A stretch of 64,000 nucleotides of DNA from Bradyrhizobium pachyrhizi (GTDB lineage Bacteria; Pseudomonadota; Alphaproteobacteria; Rhizobiales; Xanthobacteraceae): positions 41,184-105,183 of the forward strand of contig NZ_LFIQ01000059.1 in NCBI RefSeq assembly GCF_001189245.1, in the 5' to 3' direction. The notes below the pieces were generated by a model. The model was given only the letters and a program-made list of their open reading frames with translations, made no database searches and was not told the origin of the DNA. Both the position numbers and the translations under genes were made by a program. Every line of letters begins with the position of its first letter. Position 1 is the first letter of the stretch. Shown in pieces: positions 27,954 to 36,671 of this stretch.

Positions 27954-28547
27954 CGCAACTTTTTCCCTGCACAATTAAATGCACACAAAGGAAACTGCAA
28001 CCTTGTGACGATTTATGGTTGTGCTCTCGCTGTGATCCAGTGTTTGGCGCATTCGCGCGATGAAACGATCGACTTTTTCGATTGGAACGGACTCTGATCT
28101 GTTGCAGACGCTTTCATCTTCACTCTTCGGCGGCCCCCTGCGTAGCCGATCACGCCAGCCGGCGCGTCCTGCCCAGCGATCATACTGTTGCTACTGTTAC
28201 GAGACTCTATGCTGGCGAATTGGGCTTCCCCTACCTGGCTTTGACGGCGACTTGACCCCTCGTTGCTATCCGAACGCCTGATCAACCGAAGATGGCGCGA
28301 TAAAGATAAACCGAACCGTCGCGCAACCGCAGAGCCTCCAGACCGCGGAAAGGATTGCAAGATCAGCGTCGCTCGAGCGGGCATCTTGTGATCGTCTGGC
28401 TTAATCCGAGTTCTTTCCGCACGGCGGCGGCGAGACCCAGCAATTTGAGTTCAAGTCAAGCTACCAAGGCTCTTGATTGATCGAGATGACAGGGGCGTGT
28501 CACCTTCATTGACGAACGTCGGCAGGTCAGGCGCACAAGGAAGCGGC
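27954..28547. other. intergenic region between fseA copy A and the phosphonate cluster
   Basis: Apart from the short QseM-like stub there is no supported gene. A fragment LRDGSVYLYRAIFG reads on the minus strand near 28300 before a stop and looks protein-derived, but I cannot place it. Confidence 0.3.
28084..28190 (-). pseudogene. possible QseM-like C-terminal stub
   Basis: The minus strand reads YDRWAGRAGWRDRLRRGPPK followed by SEDES, which resembles the end of the intact QseM-like protein at 57402 (WMARHGYRHLLRRGWPKSE). Upstream the frame is broken by stops. It lies just upstream of the FseA-like gene, the same relative order as in the other two modules. The similarity is short, so the call is weak. 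Confidence 0.35.
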
Positions 28548-29486
28548 ATGCAAGAACAAGCACCATCTGTCCTCGCCAAAGGCTCTGCTCAATCCGCGGA
28601 TTGCTCATTTGCCGAATTGATGCGCGCCCAGGTCTGCTGCAGCAGCGAACTCTCATTCCTCATGGAAGCGCATGACGGCCTCTCCGCCGCGATCGCTGAG
28701 CGCGCAGGTTTCAAGGGCCTGTGGGCATCTGGTCTGTCGATAGCCTCCTCTCTCGGCTACCGCGACGCCAACGAGGCATCATGGAATCAGCTTGTCGACG
28801 TCGTCGAGCGGATTGTGGAGACCAGCCAACTTCCGGTTCTGGTCGACGGAGATGGCGGCTTCGGCAACTTCAATAACGCTCGCCTGGTGGCGCGCAAACT
28901 CCGTCAGCGTGGCGCTGCGGGTGTCGCGCTGGAAGACAGCTGTTTTCCGAAGACGAATTCATTTGTTGGTGATCGGCATCCCCTCGCCGACATCGATGAA
29001 TTCTCGGGCCGCTTGCGCGCCGTAAAGGACACGGTCGCGGACGATCTCATCCTCGTGGCCCGCATCGAGGCATTAATCGCCGGGCAAGGAATGGACGACG
29101 CAATTTCGCGCGCACACGCTTACGCCGATGCCGGGGCCGATGCGATCCTGATTCATTCGCGCAGGACCGCAGCCGACGAAATCCTCGCGTTCATGCGCGC
29201 CTGGCAAAACAGGCTGCCGGTGGTGATTGTTCCAACGAAATACTATCGGACGCCGGTCTCCGCCTATCGCAAAGCCCGGATTTCTACAGTGATCTGGGCC
29301 AACCACTCCGTGCGAGCAGCAATAGCGGCAATGCGGCAGGTCTGCGGTCGCATCTTCGCTGAGGAAAGCCCTGTGAGCATTGAGCCCAATATCGCAACGC
29401 TCGACGAGCTCTTCGAACTGTTCAAGTACAACGAACTCGCCGAGGCGGAAGCGCGATATCTGCATTCTAGAGACACCCGGCAATAG
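28548..29486 (+). CDS. pepM: phosphoenolpyruvate mutase
   Basis: This 312-residue enzyme of the PEP mutase/isocitrate lyase superfamily would convert phosphoenolpyruvate to phosphonopyruvate, the first step of nearly all phosphonate biosynthesis. Visible active-site features are GLWASGLSIASSLGYRDANE, VDGDGGFGNFNNA (metal-binding aspartates) and LEDSCFPKTNSF. The last block matches the EDKxFPKxNS signature of true mutases, keeping the asparagine but with serine in place of the first lysine. The ATG at 28548 has GGAAG upstream; an earlier in-frame start is less likely. The genes that follow code for a nucleotidyltransferase, a CDP-alcohol transferase and aminotransferases, so the end product is probably a phosphonolipid. 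Confidence 0.9.
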   Translation: MQEQAPSVLAKGSAQSADCSFAELMRAQVCCSSELSFLMEAHDGLSAAIAERAGFKGLWASGLSIASSLGYRDANEASWNQLVDVVERIVETSQLPVLVDGDGGFGNFNNARLVARKLRQRGAAGVALEDSCFPKTNSFVGDRHPLADIDEFSGRLRAVKDTVADDLILVARIEALIAGQGMDDAISRAHAYADAGADAILIHSRRTAADEILAFMRAWQNRLPVVIVPTKYYRTPVSAYRKARISTVIWANHSVRAAIAAMRQVCGRIFAEESPVSIEPNIATLDELFELFKYNELAEAEARYLHSRDTRQ

Positions 29487-29949
29487 CCTCATTCCCGCAT
29501 TCGTGTACATGCTCCGGCCGCCATGCAACCATCTGCTCCACGACAGCATTCCGCTTCACTTTCCGGCGAGGTGCTTTTTAACAGTACTCGTGCTGGAAAC
29601 AGCACCAAACGGCACGAAAGTTCTTACCAGGCTGACCACTGCACCGCTGCGATGCCCCGCGCCGATCCCCTCACCTGGCGGAACAACCTACTGAGATCTA
29701 CGAGCGCACTGAACCGGCCGATAGGGACGATATTTCGTCCCTGTTGAATGCGGGGTCCTCTGAAAGATCTCCCTAGGCGTCACGCCGCACTCGCGAGTTC
29801 CTGCAGTATCTTAATCGACGGAGAGCGCTCATGGCCGGGTTTGCCAGCGTCCATTGTCGTCTCTAGCTCGGACGGCCCGGATATTGCGTGTCGAATTCGC
29901 GACGGCTTGGAACAAAGACGAGATATCCCCCGACAATGAAGCGGCTCAA
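29487..29949. other. gap inside the phosphonate cluster
   Basis: 463 bases with no supported gene. It is long for an operon spacer, so the nucleotidyltransferase gene may have its own promoter. No phosphonopyruvate decarboxylase fragment is recognisable. Confidence 0.3.
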
Positions 29950-30741
29950 ATGGCTATCAATGCACCCAAGAAAGCCGTGATCCTCGCCGCCGGCGTCGGC
30001 TCTCGCCTTCGACCGCTGACGGATCTACGGCCGAAGCCCTTGGTCGAGGTCAACGGCATGCCGATCCTCCACAATGCTCTGCGCAACTTGGAAGCCGTTG
30101 GCGTCGAAGAGGTGACGCTCGTGGTCGGTTACCGCAAGGATGCTATTCAATACGCGTGCGGTCGCCGCTTCGGTACGCTTGGGATCAACTATGTGGATTC
30201 GCAGGCCTTCGACCGTACCGGCAGCGCCTATTCGCTCTGGCTCGCGCGCGACGCGCTGCTTTCCGGGGACTGCTTTCTCCTCGAGGGCGACGTCTTCTTC
30301 GAGGAGGATGCGCTACGTTATCTGCTGCTCAGCCAGGCGAGCAACGTGGCTGCAATCGCTCCCTTCGATGAATTGATGGAAGGGTCGGCAGTTCTGTTGT
30401 CGGATAGCGGCCTCATCTCGGAGTTCCGCATGAAGCAAAGCGGGGCGAACCTGGCCACGAATGGGCCAAGGCTTTTCAAGACAATGAACCTGTTACGATT
30501 TTCGGCACCGACTCTCCAGGCGACGATCGTTCCAGCGCTGGACGAGATCATCGGGTCCGGAGTGACCCAGGCCTACACAGAGGAGCTTCTTTCTTATCTT
30601 GTTGAACTGCGTGGCCTGCAGCTGGCAACGGCGCGATGCGATCACCTCAGGTGGTATGAAATCGACACTCCTGAAGATCTGCACATCGCAGAGCGCATTT
30701 TCAGAGGAGCGCAGCGCCAAAGCACGACTCGAAGACGGTGA
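29950..30741 (+). CDS. NTP transferase, probable phosphonate cytidylyltransferase (PntC-like)
   Basis: This 263-residue nucleotidyltransferase has the front motif AVILAAGVGSRLRPLTDLRP with the KPL lysine. It then has DRTGSAYSLWLARDALLSGD and FLLEGDVFFEEDAL, a pattern shared by LicC-type choline-phosphate and PntC-type aminoethylphosphonate cytidylyltransferases. It would activate a phosphonate as its CMP ester. I use the ATG at 29950, where the conserved strand begins; the ribosome site is weak. The next gene starts six bases after its stop and is a CDP-alcohol transferase, which is what a CMP-phosphonate would feed. The substrate (aminoethylphosphonate, phosphonoalanine or another) is inferred only. 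Confidence 0.8.
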   Translation: MAINAPKKAVILAAGVGSRLRPLTDLRPKPLVEVNGMPILHNALRNLEAVGVEEVTLVVGYRKDAIQYACGRRFGTLGINYVDSQAFDRTGSAYSLWLARDALLSGDCFLLEGDVFFEEDALRYLLLSQASNVAAIAPFDELMEGSAVLLSDSGLISEFRMKQSGANLATNGPRLFKTMNLLRFSAPTLQATIVPALDEIIGSGVTQAYTEELLSYLVELRGLQLATARCDHLRWYEIDTPEDLHIAERIFRGAQRQSTTRRR

Positions 30742-30747
30742 AGTCCA

Positions 30748-31356
30748 ATGCTCAAATATCTCTGGGATCCAGCGAATGCCATAACAACCGGGGGCCTTCT
30801 TTTTTCGTCCGCCAGTCTGTTTCTTGCTCTTTCAGGTCGTCTTGAGCTGTCGATAGCCGCAGCCCTTTGGGCCGTCCTATGCGATCACCTGGACGGGATC
30901 GTGGCAGCTCGCACAAGGCATCGCCATCCAGATGTTGCAAAGATGGGAAAGAGCCTCGACGGGTTCGCTGACATTATTTACGGAGCCGTTTTGCCCGCCG
31001 CAATTGTAATCCAGCTCAGCCGCTCCTCCATTCTTGCCTTGATAACTGCAACCGCCTTGCTCACAGCAGGGGCAATCAGGCTCAGCTACTTTGTGAACTT
31101 CGGCAAGTCAGCCGATGGGCGTTTCCTGGGGGTTCCGCTATCGTATGATGTTCCGATAATGGCAGCTGTTTTTGTTGTTCGACCGCTGTTTCCAAGTGAC
31201 CTATTCGTAACTCTAACGCTCAGCATCTTTCTCGTACTTGCCGGACTGCATGTTTCATCTATCCGGGTGCCATCGCCGAGCCCGGCCATGTATGCCGCGA
31301 TCACCGTCTTCGCCATAGTCGCTTCGACCGTCCTCGCATTGAGGCCTTTCGATTAG
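30748..31356 (+). CDS. CDP-alcohol phosphatidyltransferase family enzyme
   Basis: This 202-residue membrane enzyme contains the complete family motif DGxxAR-G-DxxxD, seen as HLDGIVAARTRHR, then GKSLDGFADIIYG. About six hydrophobic helices follow. Family members displace CMP from a CDP-alcohol and join two alcohols through a phosphodiester. Here, next to PEP mutase and a cytidylyltransferase, it would move a phosphonate head group from CMP to diacylglycerol or another lipid alcohol. It starts six bases after the upstream gene, so the two are co-transcribed. It is close in size to ordinary phospholipid synthases, so an unrelated lipid role cannot be excluded. Confidence 0.85.
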   Translation: MLKYLWDPANAITTGGLLFSSASLFLALSGRLELSIAAALWAVLCDHLDGIVAARTRHRHPDVAKMGKSLDGFADIIYGAVLPAAIVIQLSRSSILALITATALLTAGAIRLSYFVNFGKSADGRFLGVPLSYDVPIMAAVFVVRPLFPSDLFVTLTLSIFLVLAGLHVSSIRVPSPSPAMYAAITVFAIVASTVLALRPFD

Positions 31357-31416
31357 ACCGGTCCGAGCACGAGGCATAGAGACGCAAGCTTCGCAGAACC
31401 AAGGAGCGCCTTAACT

Positions 31417-31509
31417 ATGCGCATCGTCGCAGTTCACGAGACTCCGGCGGATAAAATGGCGAAGTTGCTGACCGCGCTCGCCGCACGATCGCCGATGGCA
31501 CGGCGGTAG
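31417..31509 (+). pseudogene. possible N-terminal stub of an enolase-superfamily gene
   Basis: A 30-codon frame starts MRIVAVHETP, identical in style to the first residues of many mandelate racemase/muconate lactonizing enzymes, and has AAGGAG upstream of its ATG. The sequence then diverges (DKMAKLLTALAARS) and stops at 31507. Nothing else of the enzyme is present. It may be a deletion remnant or a chance match. Confidence 0.25.
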
Positions 31510-31567
31510 CCAGCTCGCTCACGGGGCGAATCAAGTCTCGGCAGCTTCTTATTCGTTATGGGCAAAG

Positions 31568-32485
31568 ATGGATTCGACGGCACAATTTGCATATCTCAAC
31601 GGCCAAATCGTTCGCTGGAACGATGCCAAGGTGCATGTATTCGCACCGGTGGCAAAGTATGGCATAGGTATTTTCGAAGGAATACGCGGCTATTGGAATG
31701 AAGAGGCGCAGCAAATGTACCTCTTTCGTCTCGCAGAGCACCTTGATCGGTTTGCGTTCTCGCAAAAGGCGATGCGGTTCGATCAGGGGCCATCGCGGGA
31801 AGAGTTGACAAAGGCCGTCGTTGGCTTGTGTCGCGCAAATGCGTTTCGTGCAACCGTGCATATCCGGATGATGGCTTTCATCGACGGACCTGGCGAGATA
31901 GGAGCAACGGGACCCATAGGAACCGCGATCACGGCGCTCCCACGGCAGTCCGCGCAGCAATCCATCAAAGGCGCTTCTGCTCAGATTAGCTCCTGGATGC
32001 GCATGCCCGACAATGTGATGCCCGCGCGCATCAAGTGCAACGCAAACTATCATAACGCTCGATTGGCAACCATGCAGGCCCAGCGGGACGGTTACGATGT
32101 CGCTTTCCTGCTCAATTCAAGAGGAAAGCTGGCCGAGGCCCCAGCGATGTGCATCTTCATCGTCCGCGAGGGTCAACTGGTTACGCCGAGCGGGACCAAC
32201 GACATTTTGGAGTCGATTACGCGCCAGACCGTCATCGAATTGGCAGGCAGATACCTCGGGCTAAAGACGGCCGAGCGCGATGTCGATCGGACTGAACTGA
32301 TTCTCGCCGAGGAAGTGTTCCACTGCGGCACCGGCGCTGAAATTGTGCCGGTGACGTCTGTAGACCGTATACCTGTGGGGAACGGTCGACCTGGAGCGGT
32401 AACGCAACAGCTGATCGAGATTTACCGGGCCGTTGTTAGCGGCAAAGATGGCGCGTATCCCTCATGGCGGACTCCGGTCTTTTGA
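31568..32485 (+). CDS. branched-chain-aminotransferase-like PLP enzyme (class IV), copy 1
   Basis: This 305-residue fold-type IV aminotransferase has FAPVAKYGIGIFEGIRGYWN, the catalytic lysine block ARIKCNANYHNARLATMQAQ, and the late FHCGTGAEIVPVTSVD block, all typical of IlvE. It would use PLP to exchange amino groups between an amino acid and a 2-oxo acid. In this cluster the 2-oxo acid could be phosphonopyruvate, giving phosphonoalanine, since no decarboxylase is present; ordinary branched-chain amino acid metabolism is the alternative. It shares close to the whole chain layout with the copy at 32927, which points the other way. Confidence 0.88.
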   Translation: MDSTAQFAYLNGQIVRWNDAKVHVFAPVAKYGIGIFEGIRGYWNEEAQQMYLFRLAEHLDRFAFSQKAMRFDQGPSREELTKAVVGLCRANAFRATVHIRMMAFIDGPGEIGATGPIGTAITALPRQSAQQSIKGASAQISSWMRMPDNVMPARIKCNANYHNARLATMQAQRDGYDVAFLLNSRGKLAEAPAMCIFIVREGQLVTPSGTNDILESITRQTVIELAGRYLGLKTAERDVDRTELILAEEVFHCGTGAEIVPVTSVDRIPVGNGRPGAVTQQLIEIYRAVVSGKDGAYPSWRTPVF

Positions 32486-32926
32486 TCACGTATTCAGACG
32501 AGCCCTAAACGGCCCGGAAAGATCCCTTGAACGGCGGTCGATGTTTGGGCACGAGGGTATTGAGATTGCAAGCCTCTGAGAATTTGAACAAGCCCCGGAA
32601 TGTCGAACTTTGACGTAGCGGGTTGGGAATGTGAGGGACGAGCGCCGATAGCGATCTCGGTCAACGCTTTGGAACAAGGTGACGATGTTGGGCACGCGTT
32701 ATGTTTGTGCTCGTCGCAGCCGTCCAGACGAGACAGAGCTCTCCGCCGTCTCACATTTGTCAGAAGTTTCCAGCGGCACGCTTGCAGCGATGCGATCGAC
32801 ACTTCGGTCGATCTCAAGCCGCACTGTGACGAAGCGTTTTGTTTAGCCCAAATCGAGCTCTGATAAGTGACAGCGCCCTTGGGCGGTCGGCGTCTTGCGC
32901 GTACAGGCACGACGGATGGCGCCATA
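32486..32926. other. region between convergent aminotransferase genes
   Basis: 441 bases, no supported gene and no clear shared terminator hairpin. Confidence 0.3.
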
Positions 32927-33847
32927 TTAAACATCCACGGGCGTGAGCCAATTGAGCCAGAGATTTGTGCGCCCGTGGACAAGATCGAAGTAGGCTGCTT
33001 GTAATGCTCTCACCACAGGCCCGGCCTTCCCGTCGCCCACTGGGAGGCGGTCGATGCCGAGAATCGGCGTCACTTCCGCTCCCGTCCCCACCAGGAAGGC
33101 CTCATCGGCCGCATAAAGTTCGGAGCGGTTAACAACCCGCTGCTCCATCGGCAGGCCGAGGCTTTCGCGCGCGAGCTTGAGGATGGTATCGCGGGTGATA
33201 CTTTCAAGCACGTCTTCGCAGAGCGGCGGCGTCACCACTACGCCATTGCGGACGATGAAAGGCGTTGACGTGGGGGCCTCGGCCAAATTGCCCTGCTCGT
33301 TTAGCAGCAGGGCCTGCTGGTAGCCGTCTGCAAGGGCCTGCATGTGAGCCAATCGCGAGTTGTGGTAGTTGGCGTTAGCCTTGATGCGGGCTGGCATGGC
33401 CCGGTCGGGAATCCGCACCCAAGAGCTCACCTGGGCCTGGACACCGTCGATCACCGCACTGGGTACCGGCCGAGCCAGCGCCGTGATAGCGGTGCCGATC
33501 GGCCCCGTCACTGTCATGTCTCCCTGACCGTCCAGGTAACTCATGATCCGGATGTGGGTGCTCTCGCGGTACCCGCAGGCCTTGAGCAGATCTGCGGTCT
33601 GCTTTGTCAGCTCCTCGGCCGTGAAGGGGGTGTCGAAGCGTACAGCCTTGTGACTGTAGGCCAGGCGCCGCAGGTGGTCCTCCATCCGGAACAGGAGGAG
33701 ACGGCCCTGCTGCTCGCTCCAGTAGGCCCGCACCCCCTCAAAAACTCCGAGGCCGTATTTCGCAGCCGGGCTGAAGATATGCATTGTGGCCTCCGGCCAG
33801 GACACGATCCTTCCGTTCAGCGATGCGTATGGCGCAGGCAGGCTCAT
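32927..33847 (-). CDS. branched-chain-aminotransferase-like PLP enzyme (class IV), copy 2
   Basis: This 306-residue relative of the gene at 31568 has FSPAAKYGLGVFEGVRAYWS, the lysine block ARIKANANYHNSRLAHMQAL and FLVGTGAEVTPILGIDRLPV. It is intact. It converges with copy 1 and diverges from the class I/II aminotransferase at 34221, so it has its own promoter in the 33848-34220 gap. The pair looks like divergent paralogues rather than a recent duplication, because many core positions differ. Its base composition is more GC-rich than that of copy 1, which suggests a different history. The substrate is unknown. Confidence 0.88.
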   Translation of the reverse strand: MSLPAPYASLNGRIVSWPEATMHIFSPAAKYGLGVFEGVRAYWSEQQGRLLLFRMEDHLRRLAYSHKAVRFDTPFTAEELTKQTADLLKACGYRESTHIRIMSYLDGQGDMTVTGPIGTAITALARPVPSAVIDGVQAQVSSWVRIPDRAMPARIKANANYHNSRLAHMQALADGYQQALLLNEQGNLAEAPTSTPFIVRNGVVVTPPLCEDVLESITRDTILKLARESLGLPMEQRVVNRSELYAADEAFLVGTGAEVTPILGIDRLPVGDGKAGPVVRALQAAYFDLVHGRTNLWLNWLTPVDV

Positions 33848-34220
33848 GTTCTCTCCTAAGGAATATTGATAGATCGGCCGAGGAAGCCGGCCTCGATCCG
33901 CGTTGCCGGTTTATTTGCCGCGGGCAGAAAAATCCTCGATGGGACGATCTCGCTCTTGAGCCACGCTTCCCGCGCGCTGGAGCGCCGCGACGTCGATGGC
34001 GCGAGCACGGCGTGGGGTATCGAAATCGAACTCGTGCTGGCTTGGCGCGTCCCATCCGAGGCGCCGGCGGCGGTTCACGCGCCTTTTGGGGCATGGCTCC
34101 CGAATTTCCGACCCCATTCGTCTTTGTGCTGCCGCCATGCCTGCCGTTCCCCTGTCTACTCCCAGATTATAGGGGCCTTCCAAAAGGTCTAGTGATATAG
34201 ATCATTATCAGCTAGGCTGA
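33848..34220. other. divergent promoter region
   Basis: 373 bases between two divergent aminotransferase genes. It should contain both promoters. I see no gene; the AT-rich part near 34180-34215 is the likeliest place for the rightward promoter. Confidence 0.35.
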
Positions 34221-35378
34221 ATGTCCGAATTTCATCGAAACCCTGGAGTCCGCATGACTGTCGTCGCCGATCTCAGCCGCAACCTTCCGCCACCCGTTCC
34301 AGAAACCAATCAAGCGTTCCGGACGGTGCTGACCGACCTTCTCGTTGAGACGGACTTCACGGCCCTGACGCGCACCCATCGTTTCATGGGGACAGAAAGA
34401 GATCGCATCCAAGGCGGCCAATGGCTGGCTCGCCGCTTAGGCAAGGCGCCATCTGAGGAGCGGGTTGTGCTCACCAACGGCACGCTCAGCGCAATGAACA
34501 TGATTTATCCCGCGATCATGCGCCCCGGCGAGAACCTGCTTACCGAGCCACTTACCTATCCCGCGGTCCCCGCCATCGCCCGGCAGTATGGATTCCGCAC
34601 CGCATCCGTGGCCTGCGACGTGGACGGTATGATCCCCGCCGCACTTGACGAGGCCTGCCGCCGGCTGAGCCCCAAAGCCTTGTATTGCTTGGCCACCCTG
34701 CAGAATCCAACGACGGTCGTCATGCCGCTCTCCCGCCGGCAAGAGATCATCGAGATCGCTCGACGCTATCGCGTTGCGATCGTGGAGGACGACATCTACA
34801 GCGCTTTGCCTGCCGACGCGCCGCCGCCGATGAGTGCGCTCGCGCCGGACATCAGCTGGTATATCCTGGGACTCGGCAAGAGCTTCACCGTGGGCCTGCG
34901 GTTCGCCTATGTGGCAGCCCCTTCGGGCACTGAGGCCAAGCGGGCCTTTTGGCCTGGGGTACGCTCCACCTTCTGGATGGCGGCACCGATCACGGCTGCA
35001 GTGGTCTCACACTGGATGGAAAGCGGCATGGCTAGTCGGCTGCTCGAGGCAGTCCGCGCGGAGGCGGCCGGGCGCCACACCATGGCCATCTCTGCACTTG
35101 CTGGCCTCGACTTCGCCTCTCCGCCTGGCGCGATCCACGGGTGGCTGAAGCTGCCAAGGGGGCAGCGCGAGGCATTCCACGCTCAGATCAAGGCCCGCGG
35201 CGTGCTCGCCGGCGACGCGGGCCCTTTTGTCACTGACGGCGGTCCGGTGCCCGACGCTGCGCGGGTCTGCTTCGGGTCTCCGGAAACGCGTGATGAGCTT
35301 GCCGTCGGTCTTAAGGCAATCGCCGAGACCACACTCGAGCTTGGCTCGCACCCAAGCCTTATGGGCGAACGCAAATGA
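34221..35378 (+). CDS. PLP aminotransferase class I/II, MocR-like catalytic domain without DNA-binding part
   Basis: This 385-residue fold-type I aminotransferase has ERVVLTNGTLSAMNMIYPA, ALYCLATLQNPTTVVMPLSR, VAIVEDDIYSALPADAPPP (PLP-binding aspartate and tyrosine) and ILGLGKSFTVGLRFAYVAAP with the catalytic lysine. It resembles the aminotransferase half of MocR-type regulators but has no N-terminal winged helix. A GntR regulator gene follows on the same strand 72 bases later, so the two functions are encoded separately here. It would be another candidate for transaminating phosphonopyruvate. ATG 34221 or ATG 34254 may be the start. Confidence 0.87.
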   Translation: MSEFHRNPGVRMTVVADLSRNLPPPVPETNQAFRTVLTDLLVETDFTALTRTHRFMGTERDRIQGGQWLARRLGKAPSEERVVLTNGTLSAMNMIYPAIMRPGENLLTEPLTYPAVPAIARQYGFRTASVACDVDGMIPAALDEACRRLSPKALYCLATLQNPTTVVMPLSRRQEIIEIARRYRVAIVEDDIYSALPADAPPPMSALAPDISWYILGLGKSFTVGLRFAYVAAPSGTEAKRAFWPGVRSTFWMAAPITAAVVSHWMESGMASRLLEAVRAEAAGRHTMAISALAGLDFASPPGAIHGWLKLPRGQREAFHAQIKARGVLAGDAGPFVTDGGPVPDAARVCFGSPETRDELAVGLKAIAETTLELGSHPSLMGERK

Positions 35379-35450
35379 TCGAGCGAATCGTGCCAATCGA
35401 GGGGCGTTGCCTGGTAAATTCGGCGTTATCTGGGAGGACCACATCAGCAC

Positions 35451-36194
35451 ATGGTGAAACGGACGGTGGAAGGAATCAGCATGTGGCGGCGGATCGTGGA
35501 TTCCATAGTCGACGACATCAACCGCGGCGCCCTGGCGCCGGGAGGGCGGCTGCCTTCAGCGCCGGCGATCGCAACCAGATTTGGCGTCAATCGCCTGACC
35601 GTGCTGCGCGCTCTGTCGCACCTCGAAAACGAGGGCGTCGTCAGCATGGAGCAGGGCCGCGGGACATTCGTTTCCCACGCCCCAATCAACTATCACTTCG
35701 AGAACAGGAAGTACTTCGAGGAAAACATTCTTGAGAACCGAAAGAAGCCATCCCGCAAGCTGATTTCGATCGAGCAAGCCGACGCCTCGGCTGCGGTGTG
35801 CGCTGCACTTGGGCTCCGTGATCGTGAGCGTGTGGTCGTAGTGACAACCTTGAGTGAGGCTGATGGTGTGCCGATCAGCTATGGACCAAGCTACTTCCCC
35901 GAGAGGTTGCTCCCCAACATCGGTCGGGCTTTCGAAAAGGCGGCGCGGGGCGCCGATGCCGTCTTGTCCACGTCGGCGGTGCTGAAGAAGCTTGGCGTGA
36001 CCGACTACCACCGCAAATCTGTTCGCATGCGATCGCGACCGCCGACGACCATTGAGGTCGAGCGGCTGAAGATCCCAACGACGGAGCACGTGCTGCAGAC
36101 CGACGTCATAAATGTCGACGCCGAAGAGCGTCTGATTTCTTTCGGTCAGACCGCCTATGCCGCCAGCCGGGTGGAATTCGTGTTCGGTAGCTGA
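35451..36194 (+). CDS. GntR/UTRA transcriptional regulator, PhnF-like
   Basis: The 247-residue regulator has a GntR winged helix (MWRRIVDSIVDDINRGALAP, then FGVNRLTVLRALSHLENEGV with GRGTFVSH) and a UTRA effector domain (SEADGVPISYGPSYFP, VLQTDVINVDAEERLISFGQ). PhnF, the regulator of phosphonate use, belongs to this subfamily, which suits the phosphonate setting. An ATG at 35481 has a much better ribosome site (GGAAGGA, six bases upstream) than the ATG at 35451, so the true start may be there. The ligand and operator are not known; it probably controls the aminotransferase upstream or the cluster. Confidence 0.88.
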   Translation: MVKRTVEGISMWRRIVDSIVDDINRGALAPGGRLPSAPAIATRFGVNRLTVLRALSHLENEGVVSMEQGRGTFVSHAPINYHFENRKYFEENILENRKKPSRKLISIEQADASAAVCAALGLRDRERVVVVTTLSEADGVPISYGPSYFPERLLPNIGRAFEKAARGADAVLSTSAVLKKLGVTDYHRKSVRMRSRPPTTIEVERLKIPTTEHVLQTDVINVDAEERLISFGQTAYAASRVEFVFGS

Positions 36195-36671
36195 CGGCTG
36201 AGCCGGCAGGGCCGTTCCGCCCGGATTTCGTCTCGCACAGATCAAGCCGGCTGATCCGGCGCCTCCACGACGACCAGAGGCCCGAAACTCAAATCCTGAT
36301 GGTCCAAAGTTTGCTCACAAGCCGACTCTCGTTTGTTCTGAGAAAACGCAGTGGCTTTGCGGGAAAATTACCCGCAGGTGCCTCCCCCGGACGAAATTTC
36401 CCTCTCGCCAGAGTGCTTCCTTTCTTTATGGACGATTCGTTTAGACTGTTGGTGAGGTCAAATAGGACTACTCCCAGCGCGCTGGCATCGTCGGCGGCGG
36501 CGAACAAAACTTCAGTCGTTGCTGCTGCTACTGCTACTGCTGCTGGCCCTGCCGAAGATCGGCACATGAATGCCGGCATCACCATGGTGCCGATATTGCC
36601 ATCATAAGATGCGCGGTTCACTGGGTAGCAGGCTCGGAAGCGCGACTTCGGGTATACCAATCCAATACCGG
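36195..36671. other. intergenic region with a GCT/ACT trinucleotide stretch
   Basis: No supported gene. A short impure run of GCT and ACT triplets lies at about 36519-36546. Confidence 0.35.

Noticed and set aside
36519-36546. GCT/ACT triplet run
   Set aside because: Short and impure; not a meaningful tandem repeat and not inside a gene.
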